Shown here one piece after another: positions 48,145 to 55,213 of a stretch of DNA of 55,213 nucleotides; position 1 is the stretch's first letter; each line of letters begins with the position of its first letter. Source of the stretch: Methylophilaceae bacterium. GTDB taxonomy: Bacteria; Pseudomonadota; Gammaproteobacteria; Burkholderiales; Methylophilaceae. The notes under the pieces were generated by a model that saw only the letters and a program-made list of their open reading frames with translations, ran no database searches and was not told where the DNA came from. The DNA is taken from assembly GCA_947451235.1 (NCBI GenBank), contig CANFZA010000005.1, positions 1 through 55,213 of the forward strand. The letters are read 5' to 3'. Made by a program: the position numbers and the translations under genes.

Positions 48145-50697
48145 TCATGCTAATTGTTTCTGCTCATTCACTGATTCAAATGGGTTACTTAGCATATTGA
48201 GTAGATATTTAATATCTATCGATTGAATTAGAAGCTTGCCATTATTGGCTTTAATTATTTGTTTGATCAACACACCATCACTAGTAACGGCAAGCGGCGT
48301 CATCGTCACTTGGCTCAAACCAAACTGTGCCACAGAATGCAACGCCCCTACGAGCAGGCCTATTTTGTGGTGACCATATTCGATAACAATGACTTGGCTA
48401 TTGCTATCCACTACAGAAACCTCACCACTCAATAAAAAGCCAAGATCAAACACCCAAGCATAGTTCTTATTATCGGTTTCATGTTGTATTGCCAATATAC
48501 CAACGCGCTCAGAACGGCTACCGATGGAAACTGAAGAAATTTCTGATGCTGATAGTGCTTCCAGCACATACTCAGCCTCGATTGCAAACAATCCTCCATC
48601 AATAAAAAAGGTAGCGAATTCAGGATCACCTGATTTAATCGGTGCGGCTTCAATAATTGAGGCCGAGTTATTACCTGAACTTGCCCGCTCTCTAACCTCG
48701 CCAAAAGAATCGTAGACCACTGCGATAATATCTTCCTTGTATCCATCGTTAACTTTGAATTCTCGATAACCGTAAGAAGCGCTGCACCCAAGTATTGAAT
48801 AATGCCCATCATGTATCACAATTCTAGAGGCACTTTTACCACTGGGTAACGCAAGTAAATCTGCACCAATATCCAATGAAGTGCCTACTGGACGGGTTGG
48901 GTCTGTGCTAGCAATAATATGGCCTTGCCTGTCGATATATAAGGCTTGAATAGATTCTTTTTCGGCTATGCCGCCCTGCAGCATAGCCAATAATTCAGAC
49001 GCTGAATCGAAGACAATGCCAATACCACCAACCACAGCATCACTACCTGGCGCCATAATGGCCGCATGGTAAATGTAGGTTGGCGCATTGTCATACAGAG
49101 CATCGACCTCAAACGGAGACACATAATATTGCTGCTCGGTTCGTAAAGACAGCACTCGCGCTAATGTCGTTTCGTCTATTTTTGTACCAACGATAGAATC
49201 GTCGCCATTCATTGAATTGGTACTGGCAATGATGCAGCCAGATTTGTCATAGACAAAAATACGGGTATAAACCGTATAAAGCTCATTGATATACGCCAGA
49301 ATCTCGGTAATCTTGGCAACAGTTGTGCTGTCAATAATCTGAGAAGCAAGCGCTACTCTTAATTCAGGCGTCACCGCCCACCAACGACAATCGTCAGAGC
49401 GTTCGTATAGATTACGGTCTAGTAAATCTACTAATAGATGTGATAAAAATTCGGAATCTTGTAATCTCGAGGCCAGTACGGTTTCATAGAGATCATTAAT
49501 GGATTGCGCGAATAACTCATTGCTTCGAGTGCCAGTCTCGCTAATCTGATCTAAAATAGTTTTTAGTTTCAACAATTCACCACTTTGCCCAGCAGTCATC
49601 ACTTGGCCATTCCAAACCACTCGTCTGATGGTGGATGCCGCAGTCATCACTTCAAAAAGTGGTGGGCAAAAAGATTGAGCATGTGACAGCAAGCCTTCTG
49701 CTACCGTTGAGTCTAAAGATTTTAATGCATTGCTTTCTTTGCCAGTAAAAGCGATTTCCACTGGAATCATCACTTGGCCTTGCCAGCCCAAAGGTCCCAG
49801 ATAACCTTGGTAACCATCTGCAATAAACGTACGGATTAAATACTCACGTCCACCGTACATTTTCAAATTTGATTGACCATCGCAATTTACCGGCACTGTT
49901 GCGCCTACTGGAACCCAACGTAAATCGCTAGTCTCGATGACGCGGTTGTTACCATCTAACAAAAGCATGACAGAACGTCCAGAAGAGTCACCATGCGACT
50001 TAAATATACCGGCCATTTCCTCAACAAAATTGAAGCACAGGCACAACACGCCAATCACTTCGCCAGTGTCCTGATGCAACATACGTTTTGAATAAATCAG
50101 CGCCTTATCTTTACTCGGCCGTAGATCTGAAGCTCGATAAGTTTCTACATATTGATCAGAGGCTAAGGTTTCAGCAATAAGAGGGTCTAAGCTTCCTTCA
50201 ATCGGGGTTTCTTCATTAATTTGCACCAAAACGTTGCCATCTACGTCTAGTAAAATAATTTCATCGTATACCGTATATTTTCTTCTGTAGGCGTGCAAAC
50301 GTGCTCGAATACTATCTTCGCTGCCGGATAAGCCTGCAACAAAGGCACATAACTCTTTATCGGTAGCTAAAAAACCTACGTCAGCGGTACGCTCATAAAG
50401 ATTACGCACTAAAATATCGATTACATACTGCGCTTTAGTGCCTATTTCATTCAATACGGTGGCTACTTTTTCTTGCACTAAACTCAGTACAAGCTCTTTT
50501 TCTAGCCGATTAAAGCCTTCTCGTGTTGCGGCCATCGTAGGTAGAATGCTTTTAGCTTCAACAGGACAATTCATCTTGGCAGAGGATTCAATAATGCGCC
50601 ACATCAGGTTGAGTTCATGCAAAGATTGCTCGCATCGAATAACATCTCTCATGTAAGGGAGAAAATTATCAATCTGAACTGAAGTTATTTGACTCAT
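48145..50697 (-). CDS. duplicated Cache-like sensor protein with C-terminal CheW domain
   Basis: From the preferred ATG at 50697 (GGAT upstream; 42 codons shorter than the track ORF), the 850-residue product has no evident membrane helix. Two related sensor modules occur: LVRNLYERTADVGFLATDKELCAF with KYTVYDEIILLDVDGNVLVQIN, and LLDRNLYERSDDCRWWAVTPELRVAL with LYTVYTRIFVYDKSGCIIASTN. The last roughly 150 residues are a CheW domain (FATFFIDGGLFAIEAEYVLEAL, VIVIEYGHHKIGLLVGALHSV). It likely couples a cytoplasmic signal to a CheA kinase. No che gene is adjacent. Confidence 0.85.
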   Translation of the reverse strand: MSQITSVQIDNFLPYMRDVIRCEQSLHELNLMWRIIESSAKMNCPVEAKSILPTMAATREGFNRLEKELVLSLVQEKVATVLNEIGTKAQYVIDILVRNLYERTADVGFLATDKELCAFVAGLSGSEDSIRARLHAYRRKYTVYDEIILLDVDGNVLVQINEETPIEGSLDPLIAETLASDQYVETYRASDLRPSKDKALIYSKRMLHQDTGEVIGVLCLCFNFVEEMAGIFKSHGDSSGRSVMLLLDGNNRVIETSDLRWVPVGATVPVNCDGQSNLKMYGGREYLIRTFIADGYQGYLGPLGWQGQVMIPVEIAFTGKESNALKSLDSTVAEGLLSHAQSFCPPLFEVMTAASTIRRVVWNGQVMTAGQSGELLKLKTILDQISETGTRSNELFAQSINDLYETVLASRLQDSEFLSHLLVDLLDRNLYERSDDCRWWAVTPELRVALASQIIDSTTVAKITEILAYINELYTVYTRIFVYDKSGCIIASTNSMNGDDSIVGTKIDETTLARVLSLRTEQQYYVSPFEVDALYDNAPTYIYHAAIMAPGSDAVVGGIGIVFDSASELLAMLQGGIAEKESIQALYIDRQGHIIASTDPTRPVGTSLDIGADLLALPSGKSASRIVIHDGHYSILGCSASYGYREFKVNDGYKEDIIAVVYDSFGEVRERASSGNNSASIIEAAPIKSGDPEFATFFIDGGLFAIEAEYVLEALSASEISSVSIGSRSERVGILAIQHETDNKNYAWVFDLGFLLSGEVSVVDSNSQVIVIEYGHHKIGLLVGALHSVAQFGLSQVTMTPLAVTSDGVLIKQIIKANNGKLLIQSIDIKYLLNMLSNPFESVNEQKQLA

Positions 50698-50824
50698 ACA
50701 TTTATCCGTTAAATTATTATCATCGTCAATAATGACCGACCTTATAAATTTATAGGTAAGCAAAATGTAAGCCATCTTAAAAATAACGTTAATGAAAGTA
50801 ATGAGTGGCGGTTTACTCATCAAT

Positions 50825-51011
50825 CGAATGCATTAGCGGCTTATTTTTGGTGCATTCGCGCTTACGAGCACTTTAAAAGTGCATCACACAAAACGGCTTA
50901 CTTTACCATTGCATGGGCTTACTTTAGCAGCAAATATTAATAGCTAAAAGTTACGGTAATGAGCCTTAATTAATCCAGTCACCTTAATTGAGATGCCCAC
51001 TTAATTGAGAT
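50825..51011. repeat. cluster of short repeats between the CheW-domain gene and terC
   Basis: This 240-bp gap holds an inverted repeat CGAATGCA-N18-TGCATTCG, a hairpin GCACTT-TAA-AAGTGC, a direct repeat GGCTTACTTTA at 50895 and 50916, and CTTAATTGAGAT at 50983 and 51000 (17-bp period). No gene was found. Confidence 0.65.
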
Positions 51012-51065
51012 ATTCACCTAATTCCACCCAATAATGACAACATCTCCATGGTGACTTTTAAATAA

Positions 51066-52040
51066 CTAACTTCCGCCAAGCGTAGCTTTTTTTCGGCTGG
51101 CTTTTAAGCTTAATAATATGCTGATGCCCAGTATTGAAATCACGACGCCAAGTGACACCGCAACAGGAATTTTAAACCATTCTACAATCAACATTTTTGT
51201 GCCGACAAACATGAGGACAACCGCTAAACCATATTTAAGTAAATGAAAGCGGTCAGCCATATCTGCTAACAAAAAGTATAATGCGCGCAAACCTAGAATT
51301 GCGAAGATGTTTGAAGTAAACACGATGAATGGGTCGCTAGTGATAGCAAAAATAGCGGGAATGCTATCCATGGCAAAAATTACGTCTGAGAACTCGACCA
51401 GCACTAACACTAAAAACATGGGTGTAAACCAGCGCACGCCATTCTTAACTATCCAAAATTTATCGCCGTGATAAGTCTCTGTGATGCGTACATGAGCGCG
51501 CAACCAACGTAGCAAAGGATTCTGAGTTAAATCTGGCTCATGGTCAGCAAATACAAACATCTTGATGCCCGTAATAAGTAAAAATGCGCCGAAAACATAG
51601 AGTACCCAGTGAAACTCTGCAATCAACCATGCACCAAGTAATATCATTAATGCACGTAATACAATTGCACCTAATACGCCATATACCAGCACACGTTTTT
51701 GATATTCAATCGGCACTGCGAAGTAAGAAAAAAGCATCACGAAGACAAATATATTATCAATTGCCAAGGTTTTTTCTAGTAAATATCCCGTGAAATACTC
51801 CATAGCCTTAGTATCGGCTATGGCACGTCCAGCGGTGTGATCTAACCAACCCCACAAAGCGCCGCCAAAGAGGATCGCCAAAAAAAACCACACTAGCGAC
51901 CAGCTTAATGCTTCGCGCGCGCCCACTTTTTGTGCGCCATGGCGGCCTAATAAAAACATGTCAATCGCGAGCATGGCTAAAACAAACAAGCCAAAGCCTA
52001 ACCACATCCACCACGTAGCAATTGATTGCATTTCACCCAT
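51066..52040 (-). CDS. TerC/Alx-family membrane protein
   Basis: A polytopic inner-membrane protein with the TerC signatures TLAIDNIFVFVMLFSYFAVP and LVEFSDVIFAMDSIPAIFAITSDPFIVFTSNIFAILGLRALYFLLADM, including the conserved acidic residues within membrane segments. The family takes part in metal homeostasis (Alx and MntP-like Mn export, tellurite resistance). The ATG at 52040 with GGA eight bases upstream is preferred over the TTG four codons earlier. The 324 residues fit Alx-like length. No riboswitch-like leader was recognised upstream. Confidence 0.93.
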   Translation of the reverse strand: MGEMQSIATWWMWLGFGLFVLAMLAIDMFLLGRHGAQKVGAREALSWSLVWFFLAILFGGALWGWLDHTAGRAIADTKAMEYFTGYLLEKTLAIDNIFVFVMLFSYFAVPIEYQKRVLVYGVLGAIVLRALMILLGAWLIAEFHWVLYVFGAFLLITGIKMFVFADHEPDLTQNPLLRWLRAHVRITETYHGDKFWIVKNGVRWFTPMFLVLVLVEFSDVIFAMDSIPAIFAITSDPFIVFTSNIFAILGLRALYFLLADMADRFHLLKYGLAVVLMFVGTKMLIVEWFKIPVAVSLGVVISILGISILLSLKASRKKATLGGS

Positions 52041-52164
52041 ATTTATTTCCAATCATTTTTTTAAATCATCGCTTAATGTTAATTCACATTTTGTGTGCTT
52101 GAAGCATGGTTAGTCTTAATCTAATTGTAAGTGCATTCCACTGACTTATATCTCACGTCATTAG

Positions 52165-52698
52165 TCACTTAGATTTGGCGCCATGATTTCCACTAGCAAT
52201 ACGGTCCATCAACGCAAACATCACACCTGAAAACACCAGCGTTAAATGAATGCCCACTAGCCAAGCAAGTTGAGTATTACCGTTGGGCTCTGCCAAAACT
52301 TCTTTTACATTGATAAAGTATTTAAGAAGTTCGATTCCAGAAATAGCAACGATGGAGCCAATGAGTTTAATTTTTAAATCAGAAAATCCAACATGGCCCA
52401 TCCATTCCGGACGGTCTTCATTGTCTCCCGTATCAATTTTTGAGACGAAGTTTTCATAGCCGGCAAAAATGATAATCAGCAATAAATTTGCAACCAGCGT
52501 AATGTCTACAAGCGTAAGAATTCCCAGCAAGGCAGCACCAGCATCATCAGAAAATACGGTAGGGATTAATGCAAAAAATGCTTTGCCAAACTTAACCAAT
52601 AACAGAGCAATACCTGCAATCAGGCCTATGTAAAAAGGGACTAACAGCCAGCGGCTGTTAAACATAAAGTGCTCTAAAAATAATTCAATGCGTTTCAT
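52165..52698 (-). CDS. YqhA/UPF0114 family membrane protein
   Basis: A 177-residue protein with four hydrophobic segments and the family start FLEHFMFNSRWLLVPFYIGLIAGIALLLVKF, then DITLVANLLLIIIFAGYENFVSKID, GHVGFSDLKIKLIGSIVAISGIELLKYF and a C-terminal helix. The family is called YqhA or UPF0114; its function is unknown. It lies 15 bp after htpX on the same strand, so cotranscription with this membrane protease is likely. Confidence 0.93.
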   Translation of the reverse strand: MKRIELFLEHFMFNSRWLLVPFYIGLIAGIALLLVKFGKAFFALIPTVFSDDAGAALLGILTLVDITLVANLLLIIIFAGYENFVSKIDTGDNEDRPEWMGHVGFSDLKIKLIGSIVAISGIELLKYFINVKEVLAEPNGNTQLAWLVGIHLTLVFSGVMFALMDRIASGNHGAKSK

Positions 52699-52713
52699 TT
52701 TTTATCTCAATAT

Positions 52714-53592
52714 TTATGAATTACTGCGTAATGCCGCAATGCGCTCTTCTAAACTCGGGTGCGTGGTAAATAGTTTTTTTAAGCCACTCGCCCCACCTCC
52801 AGAAATACCAGAAGCCGCCATTTGTTTGGGTAAAACTGAAGGTTCATGCTCAGCTTGCAAACGCTCCAATGCCGCAATCATCTTTTTACTACTCGACAAT
52901 TTTGCCGCGCCTGCATCTGCACGAAATTCTCGTTGGCGTGAGAACCACATCACGATGATAGAGGCTAAGACTCCCAACATCAATTCAGCGATAATCATGG
53001 TGATAAAAAATGCTGGACCTGTGCCTTTTTCAGTTTTAAAAATAAGCTTATCGACCGCATAACCAATCACACGTGAGAGGAACATGACAAAGGTATTCAC
53101 TACGCCTTGAATCAGCGTGAGCGTGACCATGTCGCCATTAGCAATATGTGACACCTCATGCGCCAATACCGCTTCGGCTTCATCTTTACTCATTTTATTG
53201 AGCAAACCAGTAGATACCGCTACTAGTGAGCTGTTTTTAGTCATGCCAGTTGCAAAGGCATTAACTTCAGGGGAATCAAAAATTGCCACTTCTGGCATTT
53301 TAATGCCGACCATATCCGCCTGAATACGTACTGTTTTAATCAGCCAAATTTCTGTTGGCGTCTTAGCTTCTACAATGACTACCGCCCCGGACATGCGTTT
53401 GGCCGACCACTTTGAAATCGCTAATGAAATAAATGCACCACCAAAACCCATAATGGCAGCAAAGGCGAGTAGGTTTTTAAGGTCTAGCCCGTTAGCATTC
53501 AAATAAGGCTCTACGCCTAATAAGCGCATGGTGACTGAAAGCACCAGCATAATGGCAATGTTGGTGGCTAAAAAATAAAAAATGCGTTTCAT
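52714..53592 (-). CDS. htpX: membrane metalloprotease HtpX
   Basis: HtpX degrades misfolded membrane proteins alongside FtsH. The 292-residue protein has N-terminal helices, the zinc motif AVLAHEVSHIANGDMVTL (HEVSH), two more helices after it (AFFITMIIAELMLGVLASIIVMWFSRQREFRADAGAAKL, with the third ligand glutamate) and the C-terminal LFTTHPSLEERIAALR motif. An AAGGA ribosome binding site precedes the ATG. No heat-shock or Cpx-type promoter was identified in the 286-bp upstream gap. Confidence 0.96.
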   Translation of the reverse strand: MKRIFYFLATNIAIMLVLSVTMRLLGVEPYLNANGLDLKNLLAFAAIMGFGGAFISLAISKWSAKRMSGAVVIVEAKTPTEIWLIKTVRIQADMVGIKMPEVAIFDSPEVNAFATGMTKNSSLVAVSTGLLNKMSKDEAEAVLAHEVSHIANGDMVTLTLIQGVVNTFVMFLSRVIGYAVDKLIFKTEKGTGPAFFITMIIAELMLGVLASIIVMWFSRQREFRADAGAAKLSSSKKMIAALERLQAEHEPSVLPKQMAASGISGGGASGLKKLFTTHPSLEERIAALRSNS

Positions 53593-53878
53593 ATAATTTC
53601 CTTAAAAATTTCCAGAGCGTTCTAATCTTATCCTAGTGAACATGTCACTGTCGACGAATAAGGGTACGTCATTGAATGAGGCTGGTTCATGGCTAATACA
53701 GTATTAAACACCGCTTCAAAGAATAGTTAATTACAAGTATTGAGATCAATAAAGAATTGATGGTTTTACTCTTAAATTTTTACATTAGTAGTATTAGCCG
53801 TCAATTTATGTTTAATCTTGCTCATCTCAAAAACTTGCAGTGCTATTTTTATGGCTAGTTGTACGGTGAGTCTTACGG

Positions 53879-54223
53879 CTAGTCTTCTGCTACTGGCAAT
53901 ATCACTGTTTCATGCGAAAACTCGCGCGCCCGTTCTAAACGCCTGATTAAAGTACGCGCGCAACGGTCACTTGCACGGTCAATCGCCACATAAAGGTCAG
54001 TTTCAGTATCTTCAATCACAATATCGTTGTGGCCCGCCAAACTTAAGTCAATTTGGCAACGCTTGTCTACGCCACCTCGAGGACCATTAATGTCTGCTAA
54101 CCGCACTTGAACCCGTGTGATGGATTGGTCATTTCTGTTAAGCGCAAACTCCATTCGGCGTTTTGTGTAATCGCGTATGCCATCAGTGAGTGAAAAACCA
54201 TTGGTTTGAATATCAAGTTGCAT
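53879..54223 (-). CDS. hpf: ribosome hibernation-promoting factor / RaiA family
   Basis: A short-form hibernation factor of 114 residues from the ATG at 54223, which is preceded by AAGGAG (the track start is 20 codons too early). It has MQLDIQTNGFSLTDGIRDYTKRRMEFALNR, the RVQVRLADINGPRGGVDKRCQIDLSLAG strands and a helix DLYVAIDRASDRCARTLIRRLER, all typical. Such proteins bind idle 30S subunits and promote 70S or 100S storage forms. Its divergent partner is a LysR regulator with paired LysR boxes between them, suggesting this LysR controls hpf. Confidence 0.9.
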   Translation of the reverse strand: MQLDIQTNGFSLTDGIRDYTKRRMEFALNRNDQSITRVQVRLADINGPRGGVDKRCQIDLSLAGHNDIVIEDTETDLYVAIDRASDRCARTLIRRLERAREFSHETVILPVAED

Positions 54224-54274
54224 CTTTTTCTCCTTGCTGTTGAATATGTGATCAACTTTACGCTTAGAATATAC

Positions 54275-54320
54275 ATCTAACAATTAGATAAATATTGACT
54301 AATACATCTAATTTTTAGAT
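54275..54320. promoter_or_regulatory. paired LysR boxes between hpf and the LysR gene
   Basis: ATCTAA-N3-TTAGAT occurs twice, at 54275-54289 and 54306-54320, centres 31 bp apart (three helical turns). Each contains the T-N11-A core. The second is extended to AATACATCTAA-TTT-TTAGATGTATT. Confidence 0.75.
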
Positions 54321-54345
54321 GTATTTTATATAGGAGAGGCGTTTG

Positions 54346-55213
54346 ATGAACTTAAATTCAAATAACTTAAATTCACATCGCTTAAATTCAAAGAATTTAA
54401 ATTTTAAGCACTTGCGATATTTTTGGATGGTGGGCAAGACTGGAAGTATTGTCCGCGCGAGTGAGCAACTGCATTTATCTCCGCAATCGATCAGCGTTCA
54501 ATTAGGTGATTTAGAGAACAGTCTTGGCGTGCAGCTTTTTCGCAAAGTTGGTCGTGGCCTTGAACTGACTGATATGGGGCGTAGAGTTTTTAGCTATGCG
54601 GATGAGATATTCTCAATTGGCAATGAATTGCTGGAGCTTACACAACATCAGCAAGGCAGAAAAAGTATTCCGTTTCGCATCGGTATCACCGATTCCGTAC
54701 CAAAATCAGTCGCCTATCGAGTAATAGAGCCTGTGTTATTCATGGATGAATCCATTCGATTAATATGCAGAGAGGGCAAATTGGCAGATTTATTGTCAGA
54801 AATGTCGGTTAATCAACTTGATTTGGTTATTGCTGATCGCCCTATGCCCAGCAATTTAAATGTCCGCGCCTATAATCATTTATTGGGTGAAAGTAAATTG
54901 GCGATTTTTGCCGCTAAAAGCTTAATTGAAAAGTATGCGGATAAATCTTTCCCAAAAATTTTGCACAATGCACCATTTCTAATGCCAGGTGAAGACTTTT
55001 CTTTTCAGAAAAAACTACTTACATGGATGGAATCCAAGCAAATTTACCCAAATATCGTTGGTGAGTTTGATGACAGCGCATTACTTAAGTCTTTTGGTCA
55101 GGCTGGGGCAGGATTTTTCGCAGGATCAGATGCCATTACAGCCTATGTATGTCAACAATATCAAGTTGAAAAAATAGGGCTAATAGATAGTATTAGTGAG
55201 CAACTTTATGCGA
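54346..55213 (+). CDS. LysR-family regulator, NhaR-like (partial, runs off the window)
   Basis: An open frame of 289 codons to the window end, not in the ORF track. The HTH region reads HLRYFWMVGKTGSIVRASEQLHLSPQSISVQLGDLENSLGVQLFRKVGR, close to NhaR, the LysR activator that answers Na+ and also acts on non-transport genes. An AGGAG ribosome binding site precedes the ATG. The first 20 residues are four five-residue repeats (NLNSN, NLNSH, RLNSK, NLNFK) from 15-bp DNA repeats, so the native start was probably near the last. The stop lies beyond the window. Confidence 0.9.
   Translation, partial: MNLNSNNLNSHRLNSKNLNFKHLRYFWMVGKTGSIVRASEQLHLSPQSISVQLGDLENSLGVQLFRKVGRGLELTDMGRRVFSYADEIFSIGNELLELTQHQQGRKSIPFRIGITDSVPKSVAYRVIEPVLFMDESIRLICREGKLADLLSEMSVNQLDLVIADRPMPSNLNVRAYNHLLGESKLAIFAAKSLIEKYADKSFPKILHNAPFLMPGEDFSFQKKLLTWMESKQIYPNIVGEFDDSALLKSFGQAGAGFFAGSDAITAYVCQQYQVEKIGLIDSISEQLYA
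54349..54408. repeat. four 15-bp tandem repeats inside the LysR gene start
   Basis: Four head-to-tail units AACTTAAATTCAAAT, AACTTAAATTCACAT, CGCTTAAATTCAAAG and AATTTAAATTTTAAG. The period keeps the reading frame and adds about 15 residues to the protein N-terminus. Confidence 0.9.

Noticed and set aside
50698-50823. 42-residue N-terminal extension with a hydrophobic stretch on the Cache-CheW protein
   Set aside because: The hydrophobic stretch reads like noncoding AT-rich sequence and ATG 50697 has a better ribosome binding site, so I do not use it as evidence for a membrane anchor.
51000-51060. GTCAC/GTCAT words downstream of terC
   Set aside because: Spacing is 17 bp rather than 11, so not called a Pho box.
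53593-53878. 286-bp gap between htpX and hpf
   Set aside because: No gene, repeat or clear promoter was recognised; TGTCAC-like words are present but not at Pho-box spacing.

Overview
The window reads as a chromosomal segment of a betaproteobacterium, most likely a methylotroph of the family Methylophilaceae (Methylotenera-like). This rests on gene families and gene order (rplU-rpmA-obgE-proB, pilD-coaE-zapD-yacG, ribH-nusB, phoBR) and on moderately AT-rich codon use. No marker such as 16S rRNA or methanol dehydrogenase is present, so the genus is an inference. Almost all of the window is densely packed housekeeping sequence.

Layout. 1-5.4 kb: rpsT faces a leftward run rplU-rpmA-obgE-proB-purE-purK (ribosome, ribosome-assembly GTPase, proline and purine synthesis). 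5.6-10.6 kb: ispB, an unknown gene, then pilD-coaE-zapD-yacG and a PCu(A)C copper chaperone. 10.6-14.4 kb: a leftward cysS-argJ-(Nudix/ThiE fusion) block. 14.5-19 kb: a rightward envelope block with a TPR protein and an L,D-transpeptidase that share a C-terminal domain, two cyclophilins and lpxH. 19.2-22 kb: ribH-nusB and an OFA-type transporter. 22.1-25.1 kb: a Pho box, phoB, phoR and a lipoprotein. 25.2-29.1 kb: a giant flavin/iron-sulfur dehydrogenase. 29.3-33 kb: tlpA-like and hemJ genes, an unusual membrane protein, and an exported SRPBCC protein divergent from a TetR regulator across a palindromic operator, then a PfkB-type kinase. 33.5-37.4 kb: a glycine-zipper lipoprotein, olsB-olsA (ornithine lipids) behind a second apparent Pho box, apaH and a membrane-bound cytochrome c.

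37.5-43 kb is the accessory part. A tRNA-Arg(CCG) gene is followed by about 580 bp of debris (a truncated XRE regulator, repeated TGGCCCAT octamers and a tRNA-like fragment). Next come a CbbR-like LysR gene and a divergent fbp-fba-tpiA operon with Calvin-cycle-type enzymes but no RuBisCO or phosphoribulokinase, ending in a 2-oxoglutarate/Fe(II) amino-acid-hydroxylase-like gene. 43-51 kb: a MASE1-PAS-GGDEF-EAL protein, an Fe-S photolyase/cryptochrome, a YwqK/MORN-variant protein and an internally duplicated Cache-CheW protein. 51-55.2 kb: terC, a YqhA-family gene, htpX, hpf and a partial NhaR-like LysR gene, with two identical-design LysR boxes between the last two.

The most useful observations are regulatory. 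Pho boxes link phoBR and ornithine-lipid synthesis. The hpf/nhaR-like gap has paired operators. The carbon-cycle cassette beside a tRNA scar looks acquired. Short tandem duplications of 10-15 bp recur at gene edges, and in one case they have lengthened a protein N-terminus. GC content, codon statistics and database matches were not computed.
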